DNA of 32,366 nt from Nitrospina sp. (GCA_004357365.1 SMVT01000106.1:1-32366); one strand, 5' to 3'. Counted from the stretch's first letter, positions 8,005-17,034 are shown. Notes: generated by a model not told the origin, from the letters alone. Made by a program: numbers and translations.

Positions 8005-9329
8005 CCGGCCCAGCTTCCCCGCAACACATGGCCGCTGACCTCCTCGACCCGCACCCGGGCGAGGTCTCCGGGTTTTAAGCGGTCTTCCCCTCCCCGGAAC
8101 ACCACCATCCAGTGGTGCGGGTTTCTGCCTTTGAACGACATGCCCTGGCGCGATGTCCGGCTTTCGATCAACACCTCCACCTCCTCGCCCAGATAGGCCC
8201 GGCTGTTTTCTTCGGTGAGCCGGTTTTGCAGCTGGAGGGTTTGTTGCAGGCGGTCCTGCTTTGCTTCGTAGGGGATATCATCTGGCATCGCCAGTGCCGA
8301 AGTGTTGGGCCGCGGACTGTAGGTGAACATGTAGCTACTGGTGTAGCCCACCTGCTCCATTAACCTCAAGGTGTCCTCAAACTCCGCCGCCGTTTCTCCC
8401 GGAAAACCGACAATAATGTCTGTCGACAGGGTGATATCCGGCACCTCGCTTTTCAGTTGGGCGATCAGGTCCAAGTACCATTCGACGGTATGGCTCCGGC
8501 GCATCATCTGCAGAATGCGGTTGCTCCCGCATTGCACCGGCAGGTGCAGGTGGTTCATGAGGATATCGATGTCGCGGTAGGCCTGAATCAACTCGCCGGT
8601 AAAATCCATCGGATGGCTGGTGACGAAACGCAGGCGCTCCACGCCGGGAATGCCGGCGATGCCGTACAACAGTTCGTGGAAGGCCAACGGTTGTTCCAGC
8701 CCACGCTTGCCGTAGGCATTGACGTTCTGGCCGAGCAGAATGATCTCTTTCGCCCCGCGATCCACCAGCTGGCGGATTTCCGCGTAAATTTCCTCCGCTT
8801 CCCGTGATTTCTCCCGGCCGCGCGTGTAGGGGACCACGCAGAAACTGCAAAACTTGTCGCATCCCTTGATAATGTTCACGAAAGCGCTGGGGCCGGGGTC
8901 CTTGATCAGCGGTTGCTCCGGAATGGAATAGTTTTTCTGCGAGTCAAATTCCGTCCATAAGACCGGGCCCTCCCCCCGATTCACCCGGTCCACCACCTGC
9001 TGGATATGCTCTACCGCGTCGGGGCCGATAATGAAATCCAGGTAGGGCATCCGGTTCATAAGGGCCGATTGCTCCTGTTGGGCCAGACAACCCGCCACCC
9101 CGAGGATCAGGTCGGGATTGTCCTGCTTCAGGGGTTTTAGTCCGCCAAACAGGGAATACACCTTTTGCTCAGCCTTTTCTCTTATCGAACAAGTATTGAC
9201 CAGCACCAGATCAGCGTCTTCCACATGCGGGGTGCGCAGGTACCCGGATTGGAACAGCAAAAGCTCCATCCGGTCGGTATCCGCCACGTTCATCTGGCAT
9301 CCGAAGGTTTCCAAATAGACCTGTTTCAT
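7998..9329 (-). CDS. miaB: tRNA-2-methylthio-N6-dimethylallyladenosine synthase MiaB
   Basis: A 443-residue radical SAM methylthiotransferase that adds the 2-methylthio group to i6A37 of tRNAs reading UNN codons. The N-terminal MTTase domain carries the auxiliary cluster cysteines C11, C47 and C81 (ETFGCQMN, VNTCSIREKAE, GVAGCLAQ). The radical SAM triad is C157-C161-C164 in GCDKFCSFCVVPYTRG. A C-terminal TRAM domain follows (residues ~375-440, GEEVEVLIE). The GRE(K/R)SR signature after the cluster and the short length mark MiaB rather than MtaB or RimO. All key residues are present. Confidence 0.96.
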   Translation of the reverse strand: MKQVYLETFGCQMNVADTDRMELLLFQSGYLRTPHVEDADLVLVNTCSIREKAEQKVYSLFGGLKPLKQDNPDLILGVAGCLAQQEQSALMNRMPYLDFIIGPDAVEHIQQVVDRVNRGEGPVLWTEFDSQKNYSIPEQPLIKDPGPSAFVNIIKGCDKFCSFCVVPYTRGREKSREAEEIYAEIRQLVDRGAKEIILLGQNVNAYGKRGLEQPLAFHELLYGIAGIPGVERLRFVTSHPMDFTGELIQAYRDIDILMNHLHLPVQCGSNRILQMMRRSHTVEWYLDLIAQLKSEVPDITLSTDIIVGFPGETAAEFEDTLRLMEQVGYTSSYMFTYSPRPNTSALAMPDDIPYEAKQDRLQQTLQLQNRLTEENSRAYLGEEVEVLIESRTSRQGMSFKGRNPHHWMVVFRGGEDRLKPGDLARVRVEEVSGHVLRGSWAGQ

Positions 9330-9626
9330 AGGTTCAGAATTTTAACCAATTTTACCGGATTATCCAAACACGAATTTAAAAGACCGGATTTAATTTATAA
9401 CTTGTTGAAATTATAGACCTAAAATGGGCCACCCTTCGAGGCAATTTGCTCCGGAGGAGTGGGCGTTTTTGAACGGTTTTTGGCAGGGCCCTCCCTCACT
9501 CGTTTTCCCGCATAAAACAGGGCTGAAACGGGGGTTGTCTATTTAAAATCATTCCATCAAATTTATATAAATTTACTGTTATTTTAGTGTTTTTTAATAC
9601 CTATATTATTAAATTTTAAAATGTTA
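9330..9626. other. Intergenic region between miaB and the pil operon
   Basis: About 300 bases, AT-rich, upstream of the pil operon promoter and of miaB's start on the other strand. One 40-codon open frame (ATG 9423) has an odd Pro/Gly-rich translation and is not convincing. No structured RNA, tRNA or repeat was recognised. Confidence 0.5.
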
Positions 9627-9655
9627 TTGACTCTTTATATGAGTTCCCTTATATT
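9627..9655 (+). promoter_or_regulatory. Sigma-70-type promoter of the HTH-pil operon
   Basis: TTGACT (9627-9632) and TATATT (9650-9655) with the ideal 17-base spacer. The predicted start near 9662 gives a ~75-base leader before the GTG of the HTH gene. This is the best-matching housekeeping promoter in the window. It differs from the sigma-54 promoters of the pilin genes, implying the assembly machine and its subunits are controlled separately. Confidence 0.7.
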
Positions 9656-9736
9656 GGAAATAATCCAGTAATAAATACAATTAGTTAGAGAATTTACAGG
9701 CAACACAGCCCAAGAAGTTTTTTGGGGAGGTAACGC

Positions 9737-9985
9737 GTGTCCCAATTCAACAACGTTCGCAAAATTCGCGAATCCAAGATGATGAGCAAGGCCGAATTGG
9801 CTCGAAAAGCCGATGTTACGGTGCAGACCATCGACCGGATCGAAAAGGGGAACGATTGCCGTTTGGACACTAAGCGCAAGGTCATATTGGCCTTAGGGTA
9901 CAAATTGGGCGACCGGTCCAAGATTTTTGGGGACTTGGCAGAGACCGGGACCAGAAAGAAAAAAGGTCTGGCCAGCAGAAAATAA
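9737..9985 (+). CDS. Small helix-turn-helix (XRE) DNA-binding protein
   Basis: An 82-residue protein that is almost only an HTH_3 domain (VRKIRESKMMSKAELARKAD, VTVQTIDRIEKG), followed by a short lysine-rich tail. The GTG start at 9737 is set by a strong GGGGAGG (9724-9730) six bases upstream. It sits directly behind the operon promoter and 67 bases before pilM, so it is probably co-transcribed with the pil genes and may regulate them. The tail KLGDRSKIFGDLAETG resembles XRE regulators that act on their own operon. The DNA target is unknown. Confidence 0.85.
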   Translation: MSQFNNVRKIRESKMMSKAELARKADVTVQTIDRIEKGNDCRLDTKRKVILALGYKLGDRSKIFGDLAETGTRKKKGLASRK

Positions 9986-10052
9986 GCCGGGGCCGCACAA
10001 CGCGGCGCCAGATAAGCAGTTTCCTAACATGGAAGAATTCAGGAGTTAATTG

Positions 10053-11132
10053 ATGTTCCTTTCAGCCAAAACACCACTACTGGCAGTAGATATCGGGTCA
10101 AATTCCATCAAGGTGGGCCGGTTGCTGGGGACCCCGGGCAAATTCGAGTTGTCCAATTTTGGAATGATGCCGCTGGATCCCGAATCGGTGGTCGAAGGCG
10201 TGGTGCAGGATGAGGACCACGTGGTCGACGCATTGACCCGCCTGGTGCATGCCGAGAACGTGGACACGCCTTACGCCGTCGCCTCGGTGGCCGGCGAAGC
10301 GGTGATGATCAAGAAGATCAAGGTCCCCATGATGTCCAAGGAAGAGTTGGAGGAGTTCATTCCCCAGGAAGCGGAGCAATACATTCCTTTTGACATCGAC
10401 GATGTGCGAATCGACTTCCAGATTCTGGAAGGCGTGTCCACCATGGAGGAACATGAATTCGAGGAAGAGGAAGATAAGCAGGAGATTCTCCTGGTGGCGG
10501 TCCAGAATGAAATAATCGACAGCCGGTCCAACGTGTTGACTGCAGCGGGGCTCAAGCCGTGCATCATCGACCTGGATGTGTTTGCCATTGTCAATGCCAT
10601 CAGTATTTCCAGAAATCTTCAGGATATGGGATCAGTCGCCCTGATGGATCTGGGTGGCGCGTTCACCCATCTCAACATTCTTATGGACGGCGTGACGTCC
10701 TACACCCGGGACATTCCCATCGGACAGGATGCCTGCACGACCCAACTGATGGCCAAATATGAGATGGAATACAGAGAATCGGAAAGCATTAAAGTGGGAG
10801 CGATTCCCGAAGATGCCAACAAGGAAGAAATCATTGATTTGATCATCGAATCCTACGAACCCATTCTGGAAGAACTGCACAAGTCGTTCGAGTTCTTCAG
10901 CACCACCTCCAACAGCCAGGTCGAGCGGGCCTTTCTGTGCGGGGGCGGGGCTATGATTCCGGGTGTGGATGGACTTTTGTCGGACCGCCTGGGAGTGCCG
11001 GTGGAGATTTTCAATCCCCTCGAGGCGGTTAAATTGGGAGCCAGAAAATTTGATCCCCAAAGTCTGAGCCAAATGGCTCCTATGGCTACCGTGGCACTCG
11101 GTCTGGCCACCCGAAGGTTTGATTACATATGA
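10053..11132 (+). CDS. pilM: Type IV pilus assembly protein PilM (actin-like ATPase)
   Basis: A 359-residue cytoplasmic actin/FtsA-fold protein that binds the N-terminal INL segment of PilN and links the pilus machine to the cytoplasmic motors. Nucleotide-binding motifs are present: VDIGSNSIKVG at the N-terminus, MDLGG at residues 198-202 and CGGGA at 296-300. The ATG at 10053 follows AGGAG (10041-10045) at good spacing; the TTG three bases earlier is less likely. A short acidic insert (EFEEEEDKQE, ~135-144) is unusual but harmless-looking. First structural gene of pilMNOPQ; its stop overlaps pilN by four bases (ATGA), indicating translational coupling. Confidence 0.95.
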   Translation: MFLSAKTPLLAVDIGSNSIKVGRLLGTPGKFELSNFGMMPLDPESVVEGVVQDEDHVVDALTRLVHAENVDTPYAVASVAGEAVMIKKIKVPMMSKEELEEFIPQEAEQYIPFDIDDVRIDFQILEGVSTMEEHEFEEEEDKQEILLVAVQNEIIDSRSNVLTAAGLKPCIIDLDVFAIVNAISISRNLQDMGSVALMDLGGAFTHLNILMDGVTSYTRDIPIGQDACTTQLMAKYEMEYRESESIKVGAIPEDANKEEIIDLIIESYEPILEELHKSFEFFSTTSNSQVERAFLCGGGAMIPGVDGLLSDRLGVPVEIFNPLEAVKLGARKFDPQSLSQMAPMATVALGLATRRFDYI

Positions 11133-11764
11133 TTACGATCAATCTATACGATTATAAAACACTCGTCCGCGATGTCGGCATCCAGAAGAACCTGACCTGG
11201 GTGGCCATGGGGGTTACGATTTCCTCCCTCTTGTGCTTCATGATCTGGATATTCCAGAACATCCTGATCGGAGGCCTGGGAAGCGATTTGGCCGAATTGG
11301 AAACCCAGGTGGCCACCGCCACGCCGGACTATAACGTCGTCCAAAAGATGAAAGCCCAGAAAAAGAAATACGGGGAAATTATCACTGGCATCGATAAGTT
11401 GCGGTCGGGCCAGGCGCACACCACGGAATTTCTGGAGGACATGGGCCGGGCGATTCCGGAAGGCGTCTGGCTGAAATCCGTACAGCAGATGGATATGGAA
11501 GAAATCATGAAAGAGAAGATTCCATTTTTGTTTATTTCTTATGACAAAAAAAGCAAAAAAAAGGGGAAGGGAGACAGGTTCATCGAGTTGAAAGGCGTTT
11601 CCCAAAACGATCAACCGATTGTTCACTTCCTCGAGCAATTGAGAGCGTTTCCGTATATTGACGCCGTGGTGCTCCATGAGTCAAGCCGGAAATGGATCGA
11701 AAACGTACCGGTACAGGAATTTTCGATTTATTGTCATTTTCTGAAACCCGAATCTGCTGCCTGA
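11129..11764 (+). CDS. pilN: Type IV pilus inner-membrane protein PilN
   Basis: A 211-residue bitopic membrane protein. The N-terminus ITINLYDY is the PilM-binding 'INL' motif. One transmembrane helix spans about residues 23-48, followed by a coiled coil (~50-95) and a periplasmic ferredoxin-like fold that pairs with PilO. Between two strands of that fold (residues ~123-150) is an extra Met/Lys-rich stretch (MDMEEIMKEK ... KKSKKKGKGD) not usual in PilN. Translationally coupled to pilM by ATGA overlap. Identity rests on position, topology and motif. Confidence 0.92.
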   Translation: MITINLYDYKTLVRDVGIQKNLTWVAMGVTISSLLCFMIWIFQNILIGGLGSDLAELETQVATATPDYNVVQKMKAQKKKYGEIITGIDKLRSGQAHTTEFLEDMGRAIPEGVWLKSVQQMDMEEIMKEKIPFLFISYDKKSKKKGKGDRFIELKGVSQNDQPIVHFLEQLRAFPYIDAVVLHESSRKWIENVPVQEFSIYCHFLKPESAA

Positions 11765-11774
11765 AGGTGGATGA

Positions 11775-12422
11775 ATGAATCTGAACAAGTTGTTTGACAA
11801 AATACCTTACGGGACCTTCGCCAATTTCACGCCCGCGCATTTTTGGGGGATGGGCGCCGCGCTGGTCGTGGCGATCGTGGTGGCCAGTTATTTTCTGTTG
11901 CTCAGCCCCAATATCGATGAGATGGCGCAACTGGATAATAAAATAGAGGAGGCCAGCAAAAAGCTGGACCTCTACCTGACCGAGGGGGCTAAAAAAGAGG
12001 CGATCACCAAAGAGGTGGCGGCGCTTTCCGGAACCCTGGTGGAGAAAAAACGTCAACTGCCTCTGGCCAGCGAGGTCCCGCAACTGATTCATAAAATCGC
12101 CGACATTGGAGAGCTTCTGGGCCTGGATATTGTCGCCTTTAAACTGGAGCCGGCCAAAGACAATGATTTCTACAAATCCATTCCGCTGTCCGTGACGGTT
12201 GCCGGGAACTATTACCAGACAGCCGGATTTTTCGATGCCCTGCAGAACCTGTTGCGGGTCGTAAACATCGAAAAATTCACAATGGGCCTGAAGCCGGGTT
12301 TCAAGATCGTCACCAATGAGGAAGGCGAACCGGAGCAGGAGCAGATCAAAATCCTGCAAACGGAAATCAGCGCCAGCACGTTTGCTTATATCGAAGGTTC
12401 CGAGTTGTCAGACAAAAAGTAA
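11775..12422 (+). CDS. pilO: Type IV pilus inner-membrane protein PilO
   Basis: A 215-residue bitopic protein with one transmembrane helix (~24-43), a periplasmic coiled coil (~48-95) and a ferredoxin-like domain (~100-170, KRQLPLASEVPQLIHKIADI, then FYKSIPLSVTVAG). It forms the PilN/PilO heterodimer that holds the secretin-side PilP and the inner-membrane platform in register. AAGGTGG (11764-11770) provides the ribosome binding site. Ten bases after pilN. Confidence 0.93.
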   Translation: MNLNKLFDKIPYGTFANFTPAHFWGMGAALVVAIVVASYFLLLSPNIDEMAQLDNKIEEASKKLDLYLTEGAKKEAITKEVAALSGTLVEKKRQLPLASEVPQLIHKIADIGELLGLDIVAFKLEPAKDNDFYKSIPLSVTVAGNYYQTAGFFDALQNLLRVVNIEKFTMGLKPGFKIVTNEEGEPEQEQIKILQTEISASTFAYIEGSELSDKK

Positions 12423-12427
12423 AAATA

Positions 12428-13987
12428 ATGACCGCCATGAATGGGCACTCAATGAATCAATTAATGAAAATCAATAAAAAGTTCATCGTTGTTCTGGCGA
12501 TCGGGATGTGGGTTGCCACCCATAGCCTGTGGGGTGCGGATGCGTGGGCCAAGGCCAGCTCGAAAACCAAGCGAAGCCTGTCTCAAGAGTTGTATAACGT
12601 CGGTGGATTTGGCCGGGAAAAGCGAATCTTGTCCAAAAAAAGAGTGACCCCCAACATGCTTACCCAGCCGAGAATCCTGCGCGCTTTGGGAATGTCCAAC
12701 GAGCATGTGGCACTGGTCAATGATGTTTACAAACGTACGTTCAAGGCGAGTGACTTTTACAGTAAGAAATTAAAGCAGATTCGAAATAATTATAATCGCC
12801 GCCACATCACACAGAGCATCCGGTTTTTCCGGTCCGCCGTAGGGCGGAAATTTGTTCGCCTCAACGCCCAGAAATTGACCAAAAGCCAGAGGGCATACCA
12901 TAACTTTTTAAACAAAGTTGTTAAAAAGATGCCTAAAAATAAGCGCCTTCAACTTTTTGATCAGTTCGAGCGGGCCGTGAACGGAGTCGACCAGCTGTTC
13001 GATTACCAGAGCTCCATTCTGCGCCTGACCAACCCGGTGAATCGGCAGTTCAATGCCCCTCATGCGGATGTCCTGGTCAACCGGTTGCGGTCGGAACTCA
13101 GGGAGCAATTCCGCTCTTGGATGATACTGCGGTATATGTTCGATTACCAGTCGCTGTCCAACCGTGAACTCAAAAAACTGGTGGCTTTTTTCCGGTCTCC
13201 TGCAGGCCAATGGTTCAACAGTGTGGACCATAAGGGGAACCTCGCCGGGTTTGCCACCATCAATCGGAAAGCTCTGAGACGAATGGAAAAAATTCTCCGG
13301 GTTTTGGAATCCGGGCGCCAGGATATCCAGACCACCAAAGTGGTGTTTGCGCCCGGTCTTCGGTATATGTTTTCTGAGAAGCGCGATCCGTTTGATCCCC
13401 TGATCGTTCCTGAGGAAGAGAAAAAGAAGAAAAAAGGGAAGAGAGCGCCCGGCGCCGCGCCTAAGCCGAAAGACGGTAAACCCACGCAGTCGGCCGTGGT
13501 GGTCCTGGCAACCAAAATCGACGGCCTGCCGGCTATTCCTTTTGAATTGTACCGGAGAATCAAGGAAAGCAACCCGCGGCTGTATTCGGACCTGGAATAC
13601 TACGGAGCGCTGTTCAGAAACAAAAGAGGCCTGCAAGGTATGAAAATGTCCGAGCTTGAGGAAGAAATCAAGCAGTACAACAAATTGATCAATAGAGCAC
13701 GCGAGGAAACCGAACTGTTGGTGCAAACACCGTTGCAGTCCCGTTTTGGCCAATTGAGGCTCGCCGGAGTGATCTGGGATGAACAGGAAACCGTGGGTCT
13801 GATTCAAACTCCGGATGGTAAGGGCCATACCATCCGCGTGGGATCCTTTGTCGGCCCGGATTTCGGCGTGGTTCAATCCATCGGGCTGGACCGGGTGGTC
13901 GTGCTGGAACAGCTTCGAAAATATGATGGAAAAATTATTACACAAACACGATTTATTGAATTTCCCAAACCAGACGAAGAGGAGTGA
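12428..13987 (+). CDS. pilP: PilP-type pilus connector fused to a DUF2059-like N-terminal region
   Basis: A 519-residue protein, roughly three times normal PilP length (~175). Residues ~13-40 are a signal/anchor segment. Residues ~80-300 are a helical region with two related motifs, FFRSAVGRKFVRL (~133) and LKKLVAFFRSPAGQW (~249); the second matches the 'SPaGq' hallmark of DUF2059. RDPFDPL at 319-325 is the classic PilP pre-domain signature. It is followed by an extra ~105-residue Lys/Pro-rich and helical insertion (~330-430). Residues ~431-515 form the PilP beta domain (TPLQSRFGQLRLAGVIW, IRVGSFVGPDFGVV). PilP normally binds PilNO and the secretin N0 domain. Several in-frame ATGs (12428, 12437, 12452, 12464) make the exact start uncertain. 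Gene order between pilO and pilQ supports PilP. Confidence 0.88.
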   Translation: MTAMNGHSMNQLMKINKKFIVVLAIGMWVATHSLWGADAWAKASSKTKRSLSQELYNVGGFGREKRILSKKRVTPNMLTQPRILRALGMSNEHVALVNDVYKRTFKASDFYSKKLKQIRNNYNRRHITQSIRFFRSAVGRKFVRLNAQKLTKSQRAYHNFLNKVVKKMPKNKRLQLFDQFERAVNGVDQLFDYQSSILRLTNPVNRQFNAPHADVLVNRLRSELREQFRSWMILRYMFDYQSLSNRELKKLVAFFRSPAGQWFNSVDHKGNLAGFATINRKALRRMEKILRVLESGRQDIQTTKVVFAPGLRYMFSEKRDPFDPLIVPEEEKKKKKGKRAPGAAPKPKDGKPTQSAVVVLATKIDGLPAIPFELYRRIKESNPRLYSDLEYYGALFRNKRGLQGMKMSELEEEIKQYNKLINRAREETELLVQTPLQSRFGQLRLAGVIWDEQETVGLIQTPDGKGHTIRVGSFVGPDFGVVQSIGLDRVVVLEQLRKYDGKIITQTRFIEFPKPDEEE

Positions 13988-13996
13988 GGACGTATC

Positions 13997-15961
13997 GTGA
14001 ATACACCAATTAAAAGTCAATTCATGTTTGGTTTGATTGCCATAATCCTCGGAGCGGGTCTGGTTCTTTCAACTGTTTATGGTGCCCAGGCGGACACCGG
14101 CTCAGGGAAGACCGCCCAATCTGCAATTGGAAACAAGGCGGTCGCCAAAAAATCGATTCAAATCATCCCGGCCAAGGGCAGTATGTCGCAAAGAATGCTG
14201 ATGGCGCAGGCGGCGGCAGACACGCCTGCCGGAACGCTGTCCCGCATTATCGATTTGCAGACCGCGCAGGAGAACGGCGAGGTTTCCATTCGGTTAAGGG
14301 CCTCACAGGGTTTGGAATACACCGCGTTCAAACTGGTGGATCCATTGCGTTTGGTGCTCGATTTCCCCAATATGGAAAAAGGTGAATTGAGCGGGATCAT
14401 GGAAGTGAATCAGGGCGTGGTCAATACCATCAAGCCTCTCTATTTTGAAGAAGCGAAGGTGTTGCGGTTGGAAATCGGGCTCAATAAAGCCGCCTCTTAC
14501 GAAATCCTCCGCCCCAGTTCCTACGAGATGGTAATTCGACTGAAAGACACCAGCGCGCCGGTCCTGGAAGCGCAGGCGCCGCCGGAACAACCGGACGCCG
14601 CTCCCGGACCGGAACCCATGGCGATGGCCCAAAGCGAACCGGCCACCGAACAGGACCTCCCGTTGGGAAGCAATGCCGCGGAGATGGATTCCTGTGCGCC
14701 CCTGTTGGGAGGTGTGAAAGACAGCTTCTCGATGGATTTCCAAAACGCCAATATCAAAAACATCTTCCGCATTATTGCGGAAGTCAGCGGATTCAACCTG
14801 GTGCTGTCTCCGGATGTCGCCGGCGAGGTGAACATCCGCCTGATCGATGTTCCGTGGAACCAGGCGTTTGAAATCATCCTGGAAAACAACGCTCTGGGAC
14901 GGTTGTGCGAAGGCAACATCATCCGCATCGTTCCCAATGCAACCCTGTTGGCCGCGCAGGTGGCCGAACCGTTGATCACGGAGATGATTCGGATCAATTA
15001 TGCCGATATCGCCGAAATGATCAAAAACCTGCAGGGGTTGAAGAGTCCCAGAGGCAGCATCATCGCCGATGTCCGGACCAATACCCTGATCTTGACCGAT
15101 ATTCCGGACAAAGTGGAAGAGATGATCTCGGTGATCAAAACCCTGGACGTGAGAACCCCGCAGGTAATGATCGAAGCCAAAATTATTGAAGTGGTAAGAG
15201 GTTATTCTCAGGAAATTGGAATTGAGTGGGGCTTCTTTACGGAAAGAGTTAATTTTGGTAGAACCGACGGTTTCCCCGCTGTCATTACGACGGGTGGCGA
15301 CCGTTTTGTCCGATTCCAGGACGATCAGGATGTTATTGACAATGGTGGACGCGATCCCGGGTTTGTTGTGGATTTGGGCACCGCCGGCACGCCCGCGGGT
15401 CAATTCGGTATCCTGCTTTCAACCTTTAATTCGGACCATATGTTGGACATCCAATTGGAAGCTTTGGAAGAGCAGGGTAAATCCCGGACTATCGCCAATC
15501 CCAAAATCACCACCCTGGATAACAAAGAAGCCAAAATCCAGAGTGGCCAGCGGATTCCCGTGCAGACGTCGTCGGCCAACGAAGGCACCAAGGTGCAGTT
15601 CGTGGATGCCAACCTGGAACTCAGGGTGACGCCGCATATCACTGCGGATGAGCACATCTATATGAAAATCCTCGCCACCCAGAACAACGCCGACTTCGGT
15701 AATACTGTTCTCGGTATCCCGACCATCATCACCAAGGAAGCCTCTACGGAAGTTCTGGTGGCCAACGGCGCCACCACGGTGTTGGGCGGGCTCTATCAGA
15801 AAGCGACCTCGGAAAGTAGTAGAAGTGTCCCTTTCTTTTCCGATATTCCCATCATCGGTTATCTGTTCAAAAACCGGGCCGAGACCGACGACATTTCCGA
15901 ATTGCTGATTTTCGTGACTCCCACCATCGTGAGGAGTGATATGTCGTTCTCCAAAAGATGA
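13997..15961 (+). CDS. pilQ: Type IV pilus secretin PilQ
   Basis: A 654-residue outer-membrane secretin, the channel through which the pilus exits. The GTG start (13997) follows GAGGA at 13986-13990. A signal segment (~8-32) leads to one AMIN peptidoglycan-binding domain (~80-185), whereas many PilQ proteins have two. A Pro/Glu-rich linker (~188-235) follows, then STN/N0 (~243-312), a Secretin_N/NolW domain (~325-388, ADVRTNTLILTDIPDKVEEM) and the secretin barrel domain (~389-648, QVMIEAKIIEV to LLIFVTPTIVRSD). Intact. Its stop overlaps aroB's start (ATGA). Confidence 0.95.
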   Translation: MNTPIKSQFMFGLIAIILGAGLVLSTVYGAQADTGSGKTAQSAIGNKAVAKKSIQIIPAKGSMSQRMLMAQAAADTPAGTLSRIIDLQTAQENGEVSIRLRASQGLEYTAFKLVDPLRLVLDFPNMEKGELSGIMEVNQGVVNTIKPLYFEEAKVLRLEIGLNKAASYEILRPSSYEMVIRLKDTSAPVLEAQAPPEQPDAAPGPEPMAMAQSEPATEQDLPLGSNAAEMDSCAPLLGGVKDSFSMDFQNANIKNIFRIIAEVSGFNLVLSPDVAGEVNIRLIDVPWNQAFEIILENNALGRLCEGNIIRIVPNATLLAAQVAEPLITEMIRINYADIAEMIKNLQGLKSPRGSIIADVRTNTLILTDIPDKVEEMISVIKTLDVRTPQVMIEAKIIEVVRGYSQEIGIEWGFFTERVNFGRTDGFPAVITTGGDRFVRFQDDQDVIDNGGRDPGFVVDLGTAGTPAGQFGILLSTFNSDHMLDIQLEALEEQGKSRTIANPKITTLDNKEAKIQSGQRIPVQTSSANEGTKVQFVDANLELRVTPHITADEHIYMKILATQNNADFGNTVLGIPTIITKEASTEVLVANGATTVLGGLYQKATSESSRSVPFFSDIPIIGYLFKNRAETDDISELLIFVTPTIVRSDMSFSKR

Positions 15962-17034
15962 AACAACTGAAGATCGATCTGGCCGACAGGAGCTACAACA
16001 TCCTGATCGGCCGGAACCTTCTTACCCGCTTGGGCGATCATCTCTCACATCTCAAATCGGCCCGCCGGGCGTTGGTGGTCACGAATCCCGCAATCAACCC
16101 GCTCTACGGGAAAGCTGTGTCCGAAGGACTCCAGAGCGCCGGCCTGGCCGTAGAATGTGTGGAAATCCCCGAGGGCGAAACCCATAAAACCCTGCAGGAC
16201 GCCCAGACCGTTTACAATCATCTGATCGCAAACCAGTACGACCGCAACACCCTGCTGGTGGCTTTGGGCGGGGGAGTCATCGGCGATCTTACCGGATTCG
16301 TTGCGGCGACATTTTTGAGAGGGGTGTCTTACATCCAGGTGCCCACCACACTCCTGTCACAAGTGGACAGCAGTGTGGGCGGGAAAACCGCCGTCAACCA
16401 TCCCCAGGGGAAAAACCTGATCGGCGCCTTTTATCAGCCCCGGCTGGTGGCGATCGATCTCGACACCCTGAGTTCCCTGCCGGCCGATGAATTCCGCGCG
16501 GGCATGGCTGAAGTCATCAAGTACGGCGTCATTGCCGATCCCCAACTGTTCGCCTTCCTGGAGAAGAACTCCGAGAAAATCCTGGCGAAGGATACCGAGT
16601 GCCTGGCCGCCATCATCGAAACCTCCTGCGCCATCAAGGCCCGCGTGGTGGAACAGGACGAACGGGAAAGCAGTTACCGCATGATCCTCAACTTCGGCCA
16701 CACCCTGGGACACGCCATCGAGGCGTTGACCCATTACTCCCGTTACAAGCACGGCGAGGCGGTGGCTATCGGCATGGTTTACGCCGCCAAACTGTCCCGC
16801 CAGCTGGGCCATTGCTCCGCTGACGTGGTGGGCCAAATCGCGGCTCAGGTCGAGCGGTTCGGCCTGCCCTCCGGCCTGCCGGAATTTTCCGCCGCAGACT
16901 ACATCGAAACCCTGTACCGGGATAAAAAAGTCCACGACAAAAACATCCGCTTCATTCTGGTCAAAGACATCGGCACCGTGGAAATCGTCGACCGCGTCTC
17001 CGAAGCGGATATCGAGAAAGCCCTGACCGCCTGA
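15958..17034 (+). CDS. aroB: 3-dehydroquinate synthase AroB
   Basis: A 358-residue NAD- and metal-dependent enzyme converting DAHP to 3-dehydroquinate, the second step of the shikimate pathway. GGGVIGDLTGFVAATFLRG is the NAD-binding/active core, followed by PTTLLSQVDSSVGGKTAVN. Metal ligands are in RAGMAEVIKYG, NFGHTLGHAIE and YKHGEAVAIGM. Full length. It is translationally coupled to pilQ. In Pseudomonas and relatives pilMNOPQ is followed by aroK-aroB; here aroK is absent and aroB is directly joined to pilQ. Confidence 0.96.
   Translation: MKQLKIDLADRSYNILIGRNLLTRLGDHLSHLKSARRALVVTNPAINPLYGKAVSEGLQSAGLAVECVEIPEGETHKTLQDAQTVYNHLIANQYDRNTLLVALGGGVIGDLTGFVAATFLRGVSYIQVPTTLLSQVDSSVGGKTAVNHPQGKNLIGAFYQPRLVAIDLDTLSSLPADEFRAGMAEVIKYGVIADPQLFAFLEKNSEKILAKDTECLAAIIETSCAIKARVVEQDERESSYRMILNFGHTLGHAIEALTHYSRYKHGEAVAIGMVYAAKLSRQLGHCSADVVGQIAAQVERFGLPSGLPEFSAADYIETLYRDKKVHDKNIRFILVKDIGTVEIVDRVSEADIEKALTA

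Noticed and set aside
9423..9545. 40-codon open frame upstream of the pil operon
   Set aside because: Pro/Gly/Trp-rich translation, no ribosome binding site, and it lies upstream of the mapped-by-eye promoter.
14303..15403. 366-codon minus-strand open frame across pilQ
   Set aside because: Antisense shadow of pilQ, whose domains are intact in the plus strand.
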